DNA of 64,000 nucleotides, taken from positions 992,001 through 1,056,000 of the forward strand of contig NHZP01000011.1 of NCBI GenBank assembly GCA_003313425.1, read 5' to 3'. The notes under the pieces are model-generated. The model saw only the letters and a program-made list of their open reading frames with translations. It had not been told where the DNA came from and did not search any database. Numbering within the stretch: the first letter of the stretch is position 1; each line of letters begins with the position of its first letter. The translations under genes were made by a program, and so were the position numbers. Source of the DNA: Pseudopyrenochaeta lycopersici. Lineage: Eukaryota > Ascomycota > Dothideomycetes > Pleosporales > Pseudopyrenochaetaceae. This document shows, piece by piece, positions 22,106 to 33,335 of this stretch.

Positions 22106-23027
22106 CTAGTTATTCGCTGTCTTGTCATTGTAATAGTGAATCGTCTGATCCGCACACCCAGCTGGAGTCTGATACAAATAGTTGCCTAAATTGATGTACA
22201 TCTTCTGGCCCGTGCACACATACCATGCCGACTTGTTTGGCCTGTTGATCCCAGCAACACTCCACTGTAGGTCATCGCCTCCCCATGCAAAAGTTCCGTA
22301 CGTATTCTTTGACTCTGAGAAGCTGACTGCGAGGGAATTGTCGTTGATGACCCGCGTCTCAGACACAACGGCGTACAGGAGCTTGACGGGCTCACCAGGT
22401 GCAGACACAAGTTGAACAAGCTGCCCGTCAACGACCTGCAATTGGCCGGCGGTGGTGTAGTCGCCTAGAAGAGCGGGGCCAGTGGAATAGAGAGGGTTGG
22501 TTTGGATGTACTTATGAAAGTCTACGAAAGAGGCGGTAAAGTCAGCGTACATCTCGCGTGCAAGTCTTGGGTTACGTTAAAACTTACTAGGCGCTGCGAC
22601 GCCGCGAATCCAATAGTAGCCGCTCTGGAGTGTCTTGCCGGGGCCAGTTCCTGCTGGAGCATTGGTAGTGGTGGGAGTACCGCTAGTGACCACTCCGGTG
22701 GGCTGTGGTTTGGGCGTAGTTTGGAGTTGGGTTGTAGTCCCTGGAGCTGGAGCGGCGCCAGGTTGACATTGCGAGTAATAGTCACTGGACTCAGTCAATC
22801 CTTGTGCAAATTTGAAATCCTGTGACTAAGGTACATGCTTGATCTTGACGCAACCAGCGCCCGGGTTGCACGTCGTCTCTCCTGTATGGTTTATCCCACC
22901 ACCTAGAACTGCATTAGTCATTGTGAGCAGGACAATCCGAAGCGAGCATACATTGTTGCCAGTCTCCAACAGCCGCAGCAGCGCTACCAGCAAGCACAGT
23001 CAACAGTGCTGTAGATGAAAAATGCAT
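22106..23027 (-). CDS. Secreted protein with N-terminal CBM1 cellulose-binding module
   Basis: Spliced model: exons 23027-22952, 22902-22835, 22789-22588 and 22521-22106, 253 residues. Signal peptide MHFSSTALLTVLAGSAAAA. It is followed directly by a family 1 carbohydrate-binding module: WQQCGGINHTGETTC, CVKIKH and DYYSQC, with the cysteines and flat aromatic residues that grip cellulose. Two introns fall inside the module; the 45-nt second one needs the GAG acceptor at 22790 to keep frame. A Thr/Pro/Gly-rich linker follows (about 55-90), then a domain of about 150 residues starting SGYYWIRGVAAPNFHKYIQT. That domain occurs behind CBM1 in other ascomycetes and has no assigned activity that I can name. 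Likely binds plant cell wall cellulose; whether it cuts anything is unknown. Confidence 0.88.
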
Positions 23028-23602
23028 TGTGCAGTCTGATTTTTAAGGAAACTTGCAATTATAGAATGACCAGTAGTGAATGTTTGTACAACTTTGAACA
23101 TCGAGAACTCAATTATTCACTGTATATATGGCATTCCATGGCTTCCAGAACACATACCATGTGATGCCAGATATAGTGTTCGTGATGTATATAAACATCG
23201 GACCGTGGCTGCCGCATAAAGTGGTTAAAGTACCCCAGAGCCTGCAAGCGAAGCCATGCGCACCGTAACCTGGGGTCCAAGCTGGGATTGTAATATGCTT
23301 ATTTGGAAGAAGATTGCTCAATTTCTTGTTCTTGAGCTTGAATGGCTGCAGCCTTCCTCTGGTGGCGCCGGACAATGCGGAGAGGGAGCCACCGAGCCTC
23401 AGAAACCGGGTAAGGCCATTGAATACTTGCGCTGGTGCTCGCACAGAACTTGGAGTGCCGGTAACGGAACTCAACCCTGGTTTCTGGGCCCGTTGTAGTA
23501 CCGCGATGGTATGTTTGTCCGTTTAGCAAGTCCTGCTATTCAACGTATGAGTTTTTCAACACGTTGTCTCTTATTGAAACGAGAGTTATTCCCACTTCTC
23601 CT
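23028..23602. other. Intergenic region, doubtful frames only
   Basis: On the minus strand two overlapping frames cover 23109-23529. One ends in a charged helix-like stretch but neither starts with ATG nor shows a family motif. I leave them unannotated. Confidence 0.4.
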
Positions 23603-24085
23603 TCATCCCGCCTCGTCGACGCCGCTGATCGGCTCGGGCCTTGCAGAAAACACTATTTTATACCTGACCACCTCCACCATCTCGAGTTCTTCGTCGTGAA
23701 CCCTCTCCTCATCTTCCTCGCCCATTCCACCCATGTGCACATCCCCTCGCTCCTTGTCCTCAGTCTTCTCCCGTTTCCTAATAACTCCAATTGGCTTCGC
23801 CAGCTTCTTGCACTCTCCTGTCATCCTCTGTCCTTTCCCAACATACATGTACACGCGCTTCATCCATTTCGTATCGCTTGGGTCGTTGAGCGCAGGGTCG
23901 TAGAAGGGAAAAATGAGTTTGCCGACTTGCGTAAATGAATGAGTGGAGGCGGGAAAGTGGAATGTTCCTTGGATTTCGAGGATTGCAAGGCCAGAGGGCG
24001 TGTGCAAGAGCTGTGGGAGAGGGTTTTCGAGGCCACTCGCACTCGGAGATGACCGGGAGGGAGGGTGGATGGTGATGGAAGGCAT
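23603..24085 (-). CDS. CTF8: Chromosome transmission fidelity protein 8
   Basis: A single-exon gene of 160 residues. The ATG at 24085 is chosen because the frame upstream is not conserved and has no better ATG. The protein carries the Ctf8 pattern throughout: LPQLLHTPSGLAILEIQGT, VGKLIFPFYDP, WMKRVYMYVGKGQRMTGECK, then LAKPIGVIRKR and a C-terminal EVVRYKIVFSARPEPI. Ctf8 joins Ctf18 and Dcc1 in an alternative replication factor C that loads PCNA and supports sister-chromatid cohesion. It acts in the nucleus. An acidic insertion (EDKERGDVHMGGMGEEDEE) sits before the last strand, as in other filamentous fungi. The window also holds the cohesin kleisin gene REC8, 29 kb away; I infer no link. Confidence 0.95.
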   Translation of the reverse strand: MPSITIHPPSRSSPSASGLENPLPQLLHTPSGLAILEIQGTFHFPASTHSFTQVGKLIFPFYDPALNDPSDTKWMKRVYMYVGKGQRMTGECKKLAKPIGVIRKREKTEDKERGDVHMGGMGEEDEERVHDEELEMVEVVRYKIVFSARPEPISGVDEAG

Positions 24086-24333
24086 TGTTGCGCTAGTTGA
24101 AAGTCTGGGAAGTCGTGGAGAACAAAAGTTGGTGCAGAAAAGGAAGTTCTTTGTGCAAGACACGCAAACGCGACAATGTTTGGTGGGGCAGACGCGATGC
24201 GACCGCGCTGTTCAATGGCGGGGTAGCAACCGCCTGATGAAAACTATTTTTTGCTTCAGAATCTTATGATATATTCGTAACAATCTATGTAATCTTAAGT
24301 CATGATGATATGCTTAAACTTTGTCCAATTGCT

Positions 24334-25529
24334 TTACGCCCTTTTTCCGAACACCTCGTCATAGCCAGTAAGCGTAAACCTATATCGTACGTTATCGTTC
24401 TTGTAAACGCGCTCAACGGCCTCCTTGATGCCCGCTTCACTGATCTTGATCTCCTGGACCCAGCTCTTAATGTTCTGTTTGGACGCAAGCTCCAACATCT
24501 CCTCCATCTCTGGCCTGTTGCCGATGTGCGATGCGCCCATGTAGCAGCCGTTGGGAGCAAAGATCTGAGCCTGCATCGCCGGAAGCGGGTTGTCTGGGAA
24601 GCCAACCATGTGGAAGGTACCGCCGACCTTGAGCGTAGAGAAGTATTCAGAGAGATCGAACTTGTCGGTAGCGTCGGCCGTGTTGATAATGAAGTCGAAT
24701 TGGAACTTCCACTTCTCCGCCCAGCCCTTCTCGCTAGTGACAAGGAAGTCTTTTGCGCCCATCTTCAGAGCGTCTTCCTTCTTGCTGGGTGAGTGCGAGA
24801 TTACGTACGTCTCGGCACCCATTGCGACAGACCAGAGGACACCAAAATGGCCGAGGCCACCACTATAATGCCGTCAGTACCTAGATCCTCATAGAGACGC
24901 AGAATGGCACCTACAGTCCGACAATGGCAACCTTCTTTCCAGGACCCGCTCCTAACCTCTTCAAGGGAGAGTAGGTCGTCAGGCCAGCGCAAAGCATCGG
25001 TGCTGCGAGTGCAGTGTCGAGGTTATCTGGTATCTTGAAGACGAAGTATTCGTGTCCTCGAATATGGCTTGAGTATCCACCCTGAGCAACAGTGCCGTCG
25101 GTGTGCTTAGCACCGTATGTGTCGACTGAATTTGGGCAGTAGTTTTCCTGGTCTTGCTTGCAGTTGCCGCACGTCAGGTCGGCACCGATCTGAGCACCAA
25201 CACCAGCGCGGTCTCCAACCTTGACCTTTGTGACTTTTGATCCAACTTTGACAACCTTGCCAATAACCTCGTGTCCTACACAAAGTGGCAGAGGAATGTC
25301 GGACCCCCATCCACCAGTGATGGTGTGGACATCGGAAGCGCAAACACCGCAGGCATCGATGGCAATATCAACGTCGTGTTCCTCGAACTTCTTGAGGGGC
25401 AACTACACATGTATAAGCATCGCCGAGAGGAGATCATCTGGCAAATGAACTGACTTCTTGTCGCTTGAAGGTGCTCCAATTTTTGATGTCAGTGACAGCA
25501 AACGCGTCGGTGGTCTCTGGGTAAGGCAT
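24334..25529 (-). CDS. NADP-dependent zinc alcohol dehydrogenase (cinnamyl alcohol dehydrogenase type)
   Basis: Spliced model: exons 25529-25455, 25402-24915 and 24862-24334, 363 residues; introns of 52 nt each. Zinc ligands are visible: catalytic Cys46 in GVCASD and the GHE at 69-70, and the structural cluster CGNCKQDQENYC. The second junction restores the glycine-rich cofactor loop VGLGGLGHFGV. The overall pattern matches yeast Adh6/Adh7 and plant cinnamyl alcohol dehydrogenases, which reduce aromatic and branched aldehydes with NADPH in the cytosol. The first intron begins GTCAGT, an uncommon but acceptable donor. It lies head-to-head with the second alcohol dehydrogenase at 26868 across 1.34 kb. 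Confidence 0.93.
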
Positions 25530-26867
25530 TTTTGATTTTACAAACTACGTTTCTGGGAATTGGGATGATATGCGCAGAGAAAATTTTTGGAAGGCAAGTG
25601 GATCAGAGAGAGCGGCAGGTATTGAGGGGCAACTGCGCGTATTTGAGCGCTTGTCAATCGTGAGCTCCCTACAATCGGCTCGTCGGTCTTAGCCAGTGAG
25701 GTCATGAAATATGCCGAGATTGAGAACTCCCCGCCAATGAGGCTCCTTTGTTCGACCTGATTGGGTGTTCCTAGGGCCACAGACAGCTTTATCGGTATCT
25801 TATCCCATCGTCACGAGCGCGTTAACGACGGCGATTGCAACCGCTAAACATTGACCCTCGAGCTCAGCGTCAAAGAATGGCCTCGGAGCACTTGTCTGCC
25901 TACTAGGCGAATTCTCATTATTTGTCAATCTGCTTAGATCTAACAGCTCGAAGGACAATGATTTCGTCATCGGTCAAAAAAGTTTCAGGGACCTCCCCCA
26001 CAGCTTCTCCACCGATTGCTCGTCTTTGGTACGATGCTTAAATCTCCACCCCAACAAGGCCTCGACTCGGTTCAAAGATTCTCCAAGAATATCCTACCAT
26101 TCCGAGGGTCGTTCCGATCGGACAGAGATGCGACGAGAAAATCCACAGTCGGTTAGACTAGGCTAGTTGCGGTAAGGGGCTGCCGACGTCATCGTCTCCC
26201 GAGCATTTAACGCTCACAATCTTTTCTCTATCCTCATAACAATCTTCTCGTTGAAGGGTTCTTGAGGTTTTCAATTTCAATCAAAGCATTGAGCGAGGAA
26301 TGAGGTGTCTTTACGCAAGATGTAAAAGTCGGCGTAAGGCAGTGATACCTTCACATGCTCCACATGCCCATCTGGCACTTCAATAGGCACAACCCCCTGG
26401 CTCGCGGCTTTTATCACGCTGTTGCACAAATAACGGTTTTCACAATGCGGAAGACCGCAATAGGCAAATACGTTGAACTAAAAAGAGTTCTGGCAGCAAT
26501 ACCCCGCGTTGAGGATGCGGGGTGATCAACCACCGAATTACCGAATCAAGTAATCCGTGAGCCAACTTTTGTTGTACAGGAGTGCCTTACCTCCGGGACA
26601 ACGAATCGTGAGTGACGCCATGACGCAGAGTCCAGATTTCGACATGTGTTGTGAGAGTATCCGGGAAGCTTTAAGGCCGATCAGCGGGCAAGCCTTGCTC
26701 AAGGAGAAGATGTCCCCGCCTTGCGATTGTTACATTCCTCTGCCGTTTCCACTGTTACTTTCTCATCGCACAGCATCACATTGCGTTCAAATTACAGAAC
26801 TCACTTGAAATTAAGCATTGTAGTCAGCTATTCCAATTGTCCTGATCAGCGGTCCAGCTACAGCGCA
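25530..26867. other. Divergent promoter region between two alcohol dehydrogenases
   Basis: About 1.34 kb without a supported gene. It contains the promoters of both flanking dehydrogenases and, being long, may carry shared control elements; I could not identify any by eye. Confidence 0.5.
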
Positions 26868-28036
26868 ATGGCACCACAAGAAGCGTATCAACCGCCTGCG
26901 GATGGGGATGGAACTATGAATGCAGTTAGGTTCCACGGCCAGCACGATCTGAGATATGAAAAGATACCTATTCCCAGATTAAGGGCAGGTCAGGTGAAGC
27001 TCAAGCCGTCATGGGTAGGAATATGCGGAACTGGTATGAAAAGGCATGTAGCGTGCACAGGAGTGTACTGATGTATGTGTAATCAGACTTGCACGAATAC
27101 CTCGGTGGCCCCAATCTCTGCCCGACGACACCCCATCCGATAACAGGCGAGACAGTTCCATTAACATTCGGCCATGAGTTCAGTGGTGTGGTGGAAGAAG
27201 TAGGTGAAGGCGTGACAGCTTACAAACCTGGAGACAGAGTCGTTATCCAACCAATCATTTACGACGGAACCTGCGGTGCGTGCGAGGAGGGCCTGGAAAA
27301 CTGTTGTTGGCAGAATGGCTTTCTCGGATTGAGCGGCTGGGGCGGTGGCCTCGCAGATCATATTATTGTTCCGGAGTCAACGCTTTATCACCTTCCAGAC
27401 AACGTCCCACTGGAAATCGGCGCATTGGTTGAGCCTTTGGCGGTGGGCTGGCATGCTGTGAAGATAAGCCCATTCAAAAAGGGCGATATCGCGCTCATCC
27501 TTGGAGGCGGCCCTATCGGCATATCCACAATTCTCGCACTGAAGGCAAAGGGCTGCGACAAGATCATTGTCTCAGAAGTCAGCCGACGGCGACAAGAATT
27601 TGCAAAGAAATTCGGCGCAGACTACATCATCGACCCCACCAAGGAGGATATCGTCGCTCGCTGCCGTGAGCTCACGGACAAGAAGGGTGTACATGTTACA
27701 TATGACTGTGCGGGCGTACAAGCAGCACTGAATCAAGCTGTTCACGCCACTCGAGCACGAGGTTGCGTAGTCAATATTGCCATCTGGGAGAAGCCGTGCA
27801 CAATCAACACGAATGACTTCAACTTCAAGGAAAGGTCATACATGGGTGTTGCAACCTACGCGGTGGGAGACTTCCAAGAAGTCCTCGATGCGCTGAGCAA
27901 TGGTAGCATGAAGCCTCACGAGATGATCACACAGAAAATCAAGCTTAACGAAGTGGAAGAGAAAGGGTTCAAGAGTCTGATCAATGACAAGGATAACCAA
28001 GTTAAAATCCTGGTGGAGGTTGGCGGCGGAGATTAA
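26868..28036 (+). CDS. (R,R)-butanediol dehydrogenase-like zinc alcohol dehydrogenase
   Basis: Spliced model: exons 26868-27033 and 27087-28036, 371 residues, 53-nt intron in phase 1. The junction restores the catalytic zinc site GICGTDLHEY; GHE follows. The structural zinc region CGACEEGLENCC and the motif LSGWGGGLADH are typical of 2,3-butanediol dehydrogenases (yeast Bdh1/Bdh2). The cofactor loop GGGPIGI is followed by an acidic/serine turn (VSEVSRRR), compatible with NAD(H). Such enzymes interconvert acetoin and 2,3-butanediol, or related diols and polyols such as sorbitol; the exact substrate is not settled by sequence. The ATG at 26868 is used because the open frame upstream is not conserved. 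Confidence 0.92.
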
Positions 28037-28437
28037 ATAATGGAGTCACTTTGCTTGGAGGAGTTTTTGGATTGCTCAAACAGGCTTTGTTGTTGTAGTC
28101 CATGGAAAGTGCAAGTGCAAGAAGCATTCGATCAAAAATCCCATGAAGCCAGTATTGGAAAGGAGACGAAGGACTATTTATGAACCAAGAAGAACATGAA
28201 ATTTATAATCATTTATATTATGCAGAACGCTCTGTCGAGCAAGGTCATAAGGTTGCCACGTGGTATTCTTTATCGAACCTAACCTGACAGATGACTAGCA
28301 AACTAGAACTTCTGCCACCATAGTTTGAAATTTCATTTACCGGCCTATTATATGCTAGTAGGATATTCGCCAGGGGAAGGTGTCTCGACGCATAATCAAC
28401 GTCTTAAGCCATCGTCTGAATCGGACGCGCTTCTTAC
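28037..28437. other. Region between two convergent 3' ends
   Basis: 400 bp between the stop codons of the butanediol dehydrogenase and the Nudix gene. No gene seen; it must hold both terminators. Confidence 0.5.
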
Positions 28438-29166
28438 TCAAAGCATCGTCTTCGCAGCATGAAAGCCTGCAGCCCAATGCCAAAGCCTCGCATCCACCAT
28501 CTTACCCTCCTCAGCGTACTGAACCAACCTGTCATACAAATCCTCAAGCGGCACCACCACCCTTTCAATAAACTCGCCATCATCCAGCGCCTGCTCCGGC
28601 TCCTTATCGCCCTCTTTGAGATTGACCTCTACCATTGCGAGTTGCATATTCGCCGTACTCATTCCCGGGTCACTGACAATAGTCGGGCTGATGAATTTCA
28701 ATTTACCCTTGTACCCCGTCTCCTCGTGCAGCTCCCGCACGCTTGCATCGCTCGGGCTCTCCTTCTCATCTACTAACCCGGCTGGGAGCTCTACACATAC
28801 AGCATCGACGGGCGGGCGGTATTGCAGAATTATAATGGTGGATGGTGGGCGCGCCGGGTGCCGGATGATTGTGTTGATTGCGACCGCATCAACGCCAGAC
28901 TTCCCACGTGTCTTTCGTGAGGCGGCTTCCCAAACACGGTTTTTGCCTGTTTGGTCTTGCCAGGAGATCTTCTGAAATTCGATCCATTTTGCATCCTTAC
29001 CGGGCAACTCTTCGACTTTGACAATTTGGGGGGATTGAGGCATGTTGTAGGCTGCAAGGAGGGGTGAGCTGCTGTGGAAGGTGCGATATCTAGCCGAGGC
29101 TCGAGCACTAGAATTGAATGCAGCGAGTGAGCTTCTCTTAAAAGTAGTAATTTGGGATCTGTTCAT
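28438..29166 (-). CDS. YSA1: Nudix ADP-sugar pyrophosphatase
   Basis: A single-exon gene of 242 residues from the ATG at 29166. The Nudix box is complete: G-x5-E-x7-RELHEETGY beginning at GLVDEKE. The upstream RPPVDAVCVELPAGL and the following EVNL match Ysa1-type ADP-ribose pyrophosphatases, which split ADP-ribose to AMP and ribose 5-phosphate. The first 42 residues are basic and serine-rich with RYRTFHSSSPLLAAYN, a typical mitochondrial presequence; a second Met (MPQSPQ) just after it could start a cytosolic form. Dual targeting from two starts is inference. No intron. Confidence 0.92.
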   Translation of the reverse strand: MNRSQITTFKRSSLAAFNSSARASARYRTFHSSSPLLAAYNMPQSPQIVKVEELPGKDAKWIEFQKISWQDQTGKNRVWEAASRKTRGKSGVDAVAINTIIRHPARPPSTIIILQYRPPVDAVCVELPAGLVDEKESPSDASVRELHEETGYKGKLKFISPTIVSDPGMSTANMQLAMVEVNLKEGDKEPEQALDDGEFIERVVVPLEDLYDRLVQYAEEGKMVDARLWHWAAGFHAAKTML

Positions 29167-29449
29167 TGGCAAAGCTTGCAATTATGTCAGTAGTAGGGCG
29201 AATGTAGTGGTTTAGCCTGACGTAAAAGACTCGAAGCTTTGGCCAGCCAACCCACGTCACGTCGCGACTTCACGTGCAATCGTTCCATATCTTTGGAAAT
29301 ACGAAATAAACTTATTGAATAGCATGGGATCATTCTTGGAATGTGACAAGATATTCCTAAGTGCTTGATAACATATACATCCAGAATATCATCTAGCTCA
29401 GTGTATTCTTCAATATACAGCTCAATGCAGCTCCTCTTTATTGACATCT

Positions 29450-31120
29450 TCACGCTGGAGTCTTCCTGATATCCGTTAATTTTACCATTAACGGACTCTT
29501 CTCCCACGTATTATAAGCCCGCAATCCCTTGAACTCATCCTTAGGATCCCACAGCGGCGCTCCATCCGCAAACTCAAGGTCAAAATTCCAAAGTAACGCT
29601 CCTAGAATCAGTCTCAACTCCACATACGTCAAGTTTCTTCCAATACAGCCTCTTGGGCCCGTCGAAAATGGCTGCGCTGCTTTCTTGATATCACCACTGA
29701 ACTTGGCTTTGGACTCGGGGTTATCAAGGAAACGCTCAGGAATGAAAGAATCTGGATCGGCAAAGTTAGCGGCAGAGTGTGCGGCGCCCCAGGAAGAAAC
29801 GCAGACTGATGTTTTCTCGGGAACAGCATGCCCGTCGATGAGAGAACCACCTTTGGGTACTGTGCGCAACAAACCAATTGGCACAGGAGGGAAGATGCGC
29901 AGGCCTTCTTCGATACAGGCATTCATGTATGGCAGATTACCGAGCACGTCCATGTTGATATCGGCCTCGGTTTTACACGCATCCCTCAACTCGTCCTTCA
30001 GTTTCTTGAAAATTTCAGGATTGCGCAATAGGTAATTCGTCAGCCCACAAAGCTCAGTCGCTGTAGTCTCACTACCCGCGACAATGAAAAGCGCAGCATT
30101 CATAATCACCTCGTCATCGCTAACCTCGTTCTTCTTTTCGCGTTGCTTTAAAATGTACCAGATGAAATCTCGATGCTCGGTCTTCATGTTCAGCCGTTTG
30201 ACAGTCTTCTCAGTTGAATTTCGAAGATGGCGGAAGCGTCGCTCACGTACGACGGTCGGGATGCACCACATGAGGAATCTTTGTGTGAGAGATCCAGGTG
30301 GTGCGAATCGGCGAGTTGCTTGTTCTATTGCGCCAGATTTGATGGCTTCATAAATGAGGACGACCCAGTTTGCAGATTCACTACCTTCGCCTATAGGCAG
30401 TATTAGAACTTGCATCTAATTCGCAAAAGCGTAGGACGAAATGAATAGGAAGTCTCACCTTCTCGTAAACAACCAAATGGCTCCCCGAAACTCAAGTCTC
30501 CGATAATATCAAAAGTGCAAAAGTTGAACCAAGATACCATATTCGCAGGCTGCCCCTTGTGCGCCATCTCCCTCAGCTTTGTCACAAACAAATCAACATA
30601 CCCCCTTAGAATTGGCTCTTGCTCTAGAAGTGCTTGCTTCGAGAATGCGTGTGCCAAAGCCCTCCGCTGACGGGCATGATGCATGTCAGGCGCCATGGTC
30701 AAATTGGTTGCACCAGGTATCGCTTCTACAGCACCAACGTGGATGGGATCTTTGTCCATATTGGCCAACCCAACGCGATGTCCATAAATATCGTCCCAAG
30801 CTTTTGCTGTGTTGAAGGAAAGCTCGTTGGGCATAACGCGCACAACAGGGCCATAGCGGTCGTGGTGTAGCTTGTAATCAAAAGAAATACGGCCGCGTAG
30901 TAGCGAGATGATGGATGGGACTGGTGAAATCCGCCATAGTAAAGGTCCAGGGTATTTTGCTAACGGATGAAGGGTAAGGCTGTAGACTGCATTGAGGATA
31001 ACATAGGATATGAACTATAATAAATTAGTGGGGGATGTGCGAAGTAGAGCAGATAGTTCAAACAGCGACTGGTGCCCAAAGCGCAATTTGCCAAAGACGG
31101 TCTTCGTCGACGACGCCCAT
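29450..31120 (-). CDS. Cytochrome P450 monooxygenase (CYP65/TRI11-like)
   Basis: Spliced model: exons 31120-31064, 31014-30459 and 30390-29450, 517 residues. A hydrophobic N-terminal anchor spans the first junction (IALWAPVA then FISYVILNAVYSLTL), followed by the proline-rich hinge HPLAKYPGP. Core motifs: I-helix AGSETT (309-314), ExxR as EEGLR (366-369), PERF, and the haem loop FSTGPRGCIGRN with Cys453 as ligand. The architecture fits an ER-bound class II P450 that needs a separate reductase. The closest known members I can name are isotrichodermin C-15 hydroxylase-like enzymes, a large fungal group with varied substrates; no product is implied. The next genes to the right encode reductases, so a shared pathway is possible. 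First intron donor is GTTTGA, weak but the only frame-keeping choice. Confidence 0.93.
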
Positions 31121-32069
31121 GTTAAAGCTTGTCTACCGTATGATCGTTATAAAATAAAGTAAACAGACGAAATGACGACCGCAGAGGGGAATGATAGAGA
31201 CAGGATAATTAATGATATCTTAGACTGAACGAAGGAACGAGCCACAGGGCAGCTCAAATATAACCGCCCTGACTGGTCCCTGTGACCATGACGCTACAGA
31301 CACTACAAACACGCAGTTATACCCTCTATCTCCGCCAGGGCGTGGCGGCTCCTCTTCGCCAAAACATTTCCGACTGCAGGTGTGCAGACCCAAATCCAAA
31401 TGTAGAAAACGTTCTTCCAAAAGTGACAGTAAGAATAACAACAGTCATTCTAGCCTTCTACAATTGCCTCGAACATAACTAGACGATGGTATTGATTGTG
31501 AGCATTGGCAATGTAGTTCTTGATGCGTGATCACGTTGTTCGAGGATGGCAATCTTCATTCTTGGATGCACTTTAGCGTGGCGCAGAGCGGAAACCCCGC
31601 ATATTGACCCCGCGAGAACTTACGTATCAGCGCAATGGAGACGAGTCGCGAGCCGACCTTCCGCGCCTCCGCTTGAATCATACCCTCAAACCTAGCCCAG
31701 CGAACAAATTCCTCATGGAGCCCTGCAAGACTCTCGCCCCGATCTCGACCTGGGGAGCGAGCCGATATGCCGAGGATCCACACACTGAGTGACCTCCAAC
31801 AGAAAATCGACCGACATGGCTCTAACGCTAGTTGACCCGGTTTGGCATGATCTGTCTATGTGATTTTCTTATTATCAAGTTCAAAGCTGCTAGAAGAGTG
31901 TTGAGATGTGTAGGGAGATTTAGCAGTCATATATGAATTGAAGAAGAGATAGCTGGAAGTGCTAGGTTGATGGTACTGAACGCTCGCAGAATATTGCACA
32001 CTTGATCAATGGAAACGAAACCTGTTCGTCATTCACACCGCTTCAAAGAAAACTATAATAGTATGCATC
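31121..32069. other. Intergenic region, no gene seen
   Basis: About 950 bp. A 75-codon frame at 31556-31783 minus lacks an ATG start and a motif. The left end is the P450 promoter. Confidence 0.5.
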
Positions 32070-33335
32070 CTATGGGATAACCCTCGCCTTTCTCATGCGA
32101 TCAAATGCGATTTTCCACGTCTCTGGTGTCCGGATTTCCTCTGTATACCCAGCCTTGTGTGAGGCTTCCATACTCATCTGGCGATCGAAGTCAAACATTG
32201 TCATTATGAAATACTGCGACTTATTAGCTTTCATCTTGAATCCACCATGTTGGAACCTTGAAGCAAGCTTACCTGAAACCCTGGGTGCGTCACATCACTG
32301 TCTACGCTTCCCTTCTTGAGGTTGTGTTTTGCCTCCAGCTCGTCCCAATCTTTTCTGTGTGCAGCGATGTATGCCCCTGGCTGTGGCGAGTTCTCTTCCG
32401 GTCCGGTACCCTTCAATCCAAAATAGTCACAGATGACGGGCCATTTTCCGCTCCAGCTATCTTCCTGGCCGCCAACATTGAAGCTTTGCGATGCTGTCTT
32501 TTCGGGGTTTAGTGACGCGTGGATGGAGAAACGCGCGACCATGTCCTGCGGGGACTCGTTGTATTTATTCACCCACGATTTCTCAGTGCCTGGGAAGGGA
32601 CACTTCGCACCCTCACCTTCGACAGCCCTGTATACTGAGAGGTATAGAGCGAGAGTCTGCGCAAGACAGTAGGCGTTGTTGTTTGGCACAAAGCCAATAA
32701 TGTTGTCTGGTCGGACCTCGCACCAACTCCAGTTCTTGCCCTTAGATATGCGCTTGAGACAGTCAATCTGATTGTAGTAGAAGAGTTGGGATAGATATGG
32801 CTCCGGGATAGGGGGAAGGGTCTCCTTGAGCGGTAGATCGTCTGAGAACGGAAATTTATCCAGCATCTGGCAGCCGTAGATCTTGGTCCCGGTAGGCAGA
32901 AGAACGTAGGAGAGCTTCGAGGAGAGGTGGTCAATTGCAGTGACGGCGCGCTCCAGCATTGCTTCATTGACTTTACATTCGCTCTCTGGGTCATCTATTT
33001 GCTTGTATGCTGATTTTGATCAGAATAACGACAGCCAATCCGATACTCATCTACTTACAATAGAAAAATACCTGAGTCACATTGTCAACATCTTTGACCT
33101 TGTCTTTGATCTGCTTTTCCAATTCCTCTTGACTTCCCTTGACCAGATCAACACCGGAAACAATCTGTAACCTCGGGTCGTCAGGCCAAAGTGCCATTTC
33201 TCGCGTCAATGGTCGGTTGACCATTGCCGTGACCTTAGAGAATGCATCTTTGGAAGGGTAATCACTCAAAATAGCGTTAACGATAGCCCAACCCGATATG
33301 CCAGACGCGCCGTATATCAAAGCGTGATTGCCCAT
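32070..33335 (-). CDS. PRISE-type SDR reductase (progesterone 5-beta-reductase/iridoid synthase-like)
   Basis: Spliced model: exons 33335-33059, 33009-32273 and 32213-32070, 385 residues, introns of 49 and 59 nt. It opens with the extended-SDR cofactor loop IYGASGISGWAIV. The catalytic pair of the PRISE family is visible: Lys in TGTKIYG and Tyr in LFYYNQID. RPDNIIGFVPNNN follows, another family hallmark. The last exon (47 residues, ending RKARVIP) was found by splicing and makes the length normal for the family. These enzymes reduce enone carbon-carbon double bonds with NADPH; fungal members occur in secondary-metabolite loci and in general metabolism. Substrate unknown. It sits beside a P450 and near an alpha/beta hydrolase remnant and a carbonyl reductase. 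Confidence 0.9.

Noticed and set aside
23109..23529. Two overlapping minus-strand frames that might be a small gene
   Set aside because: Neither begins with ATG and I could not join them by a credible intron; no family recognised.
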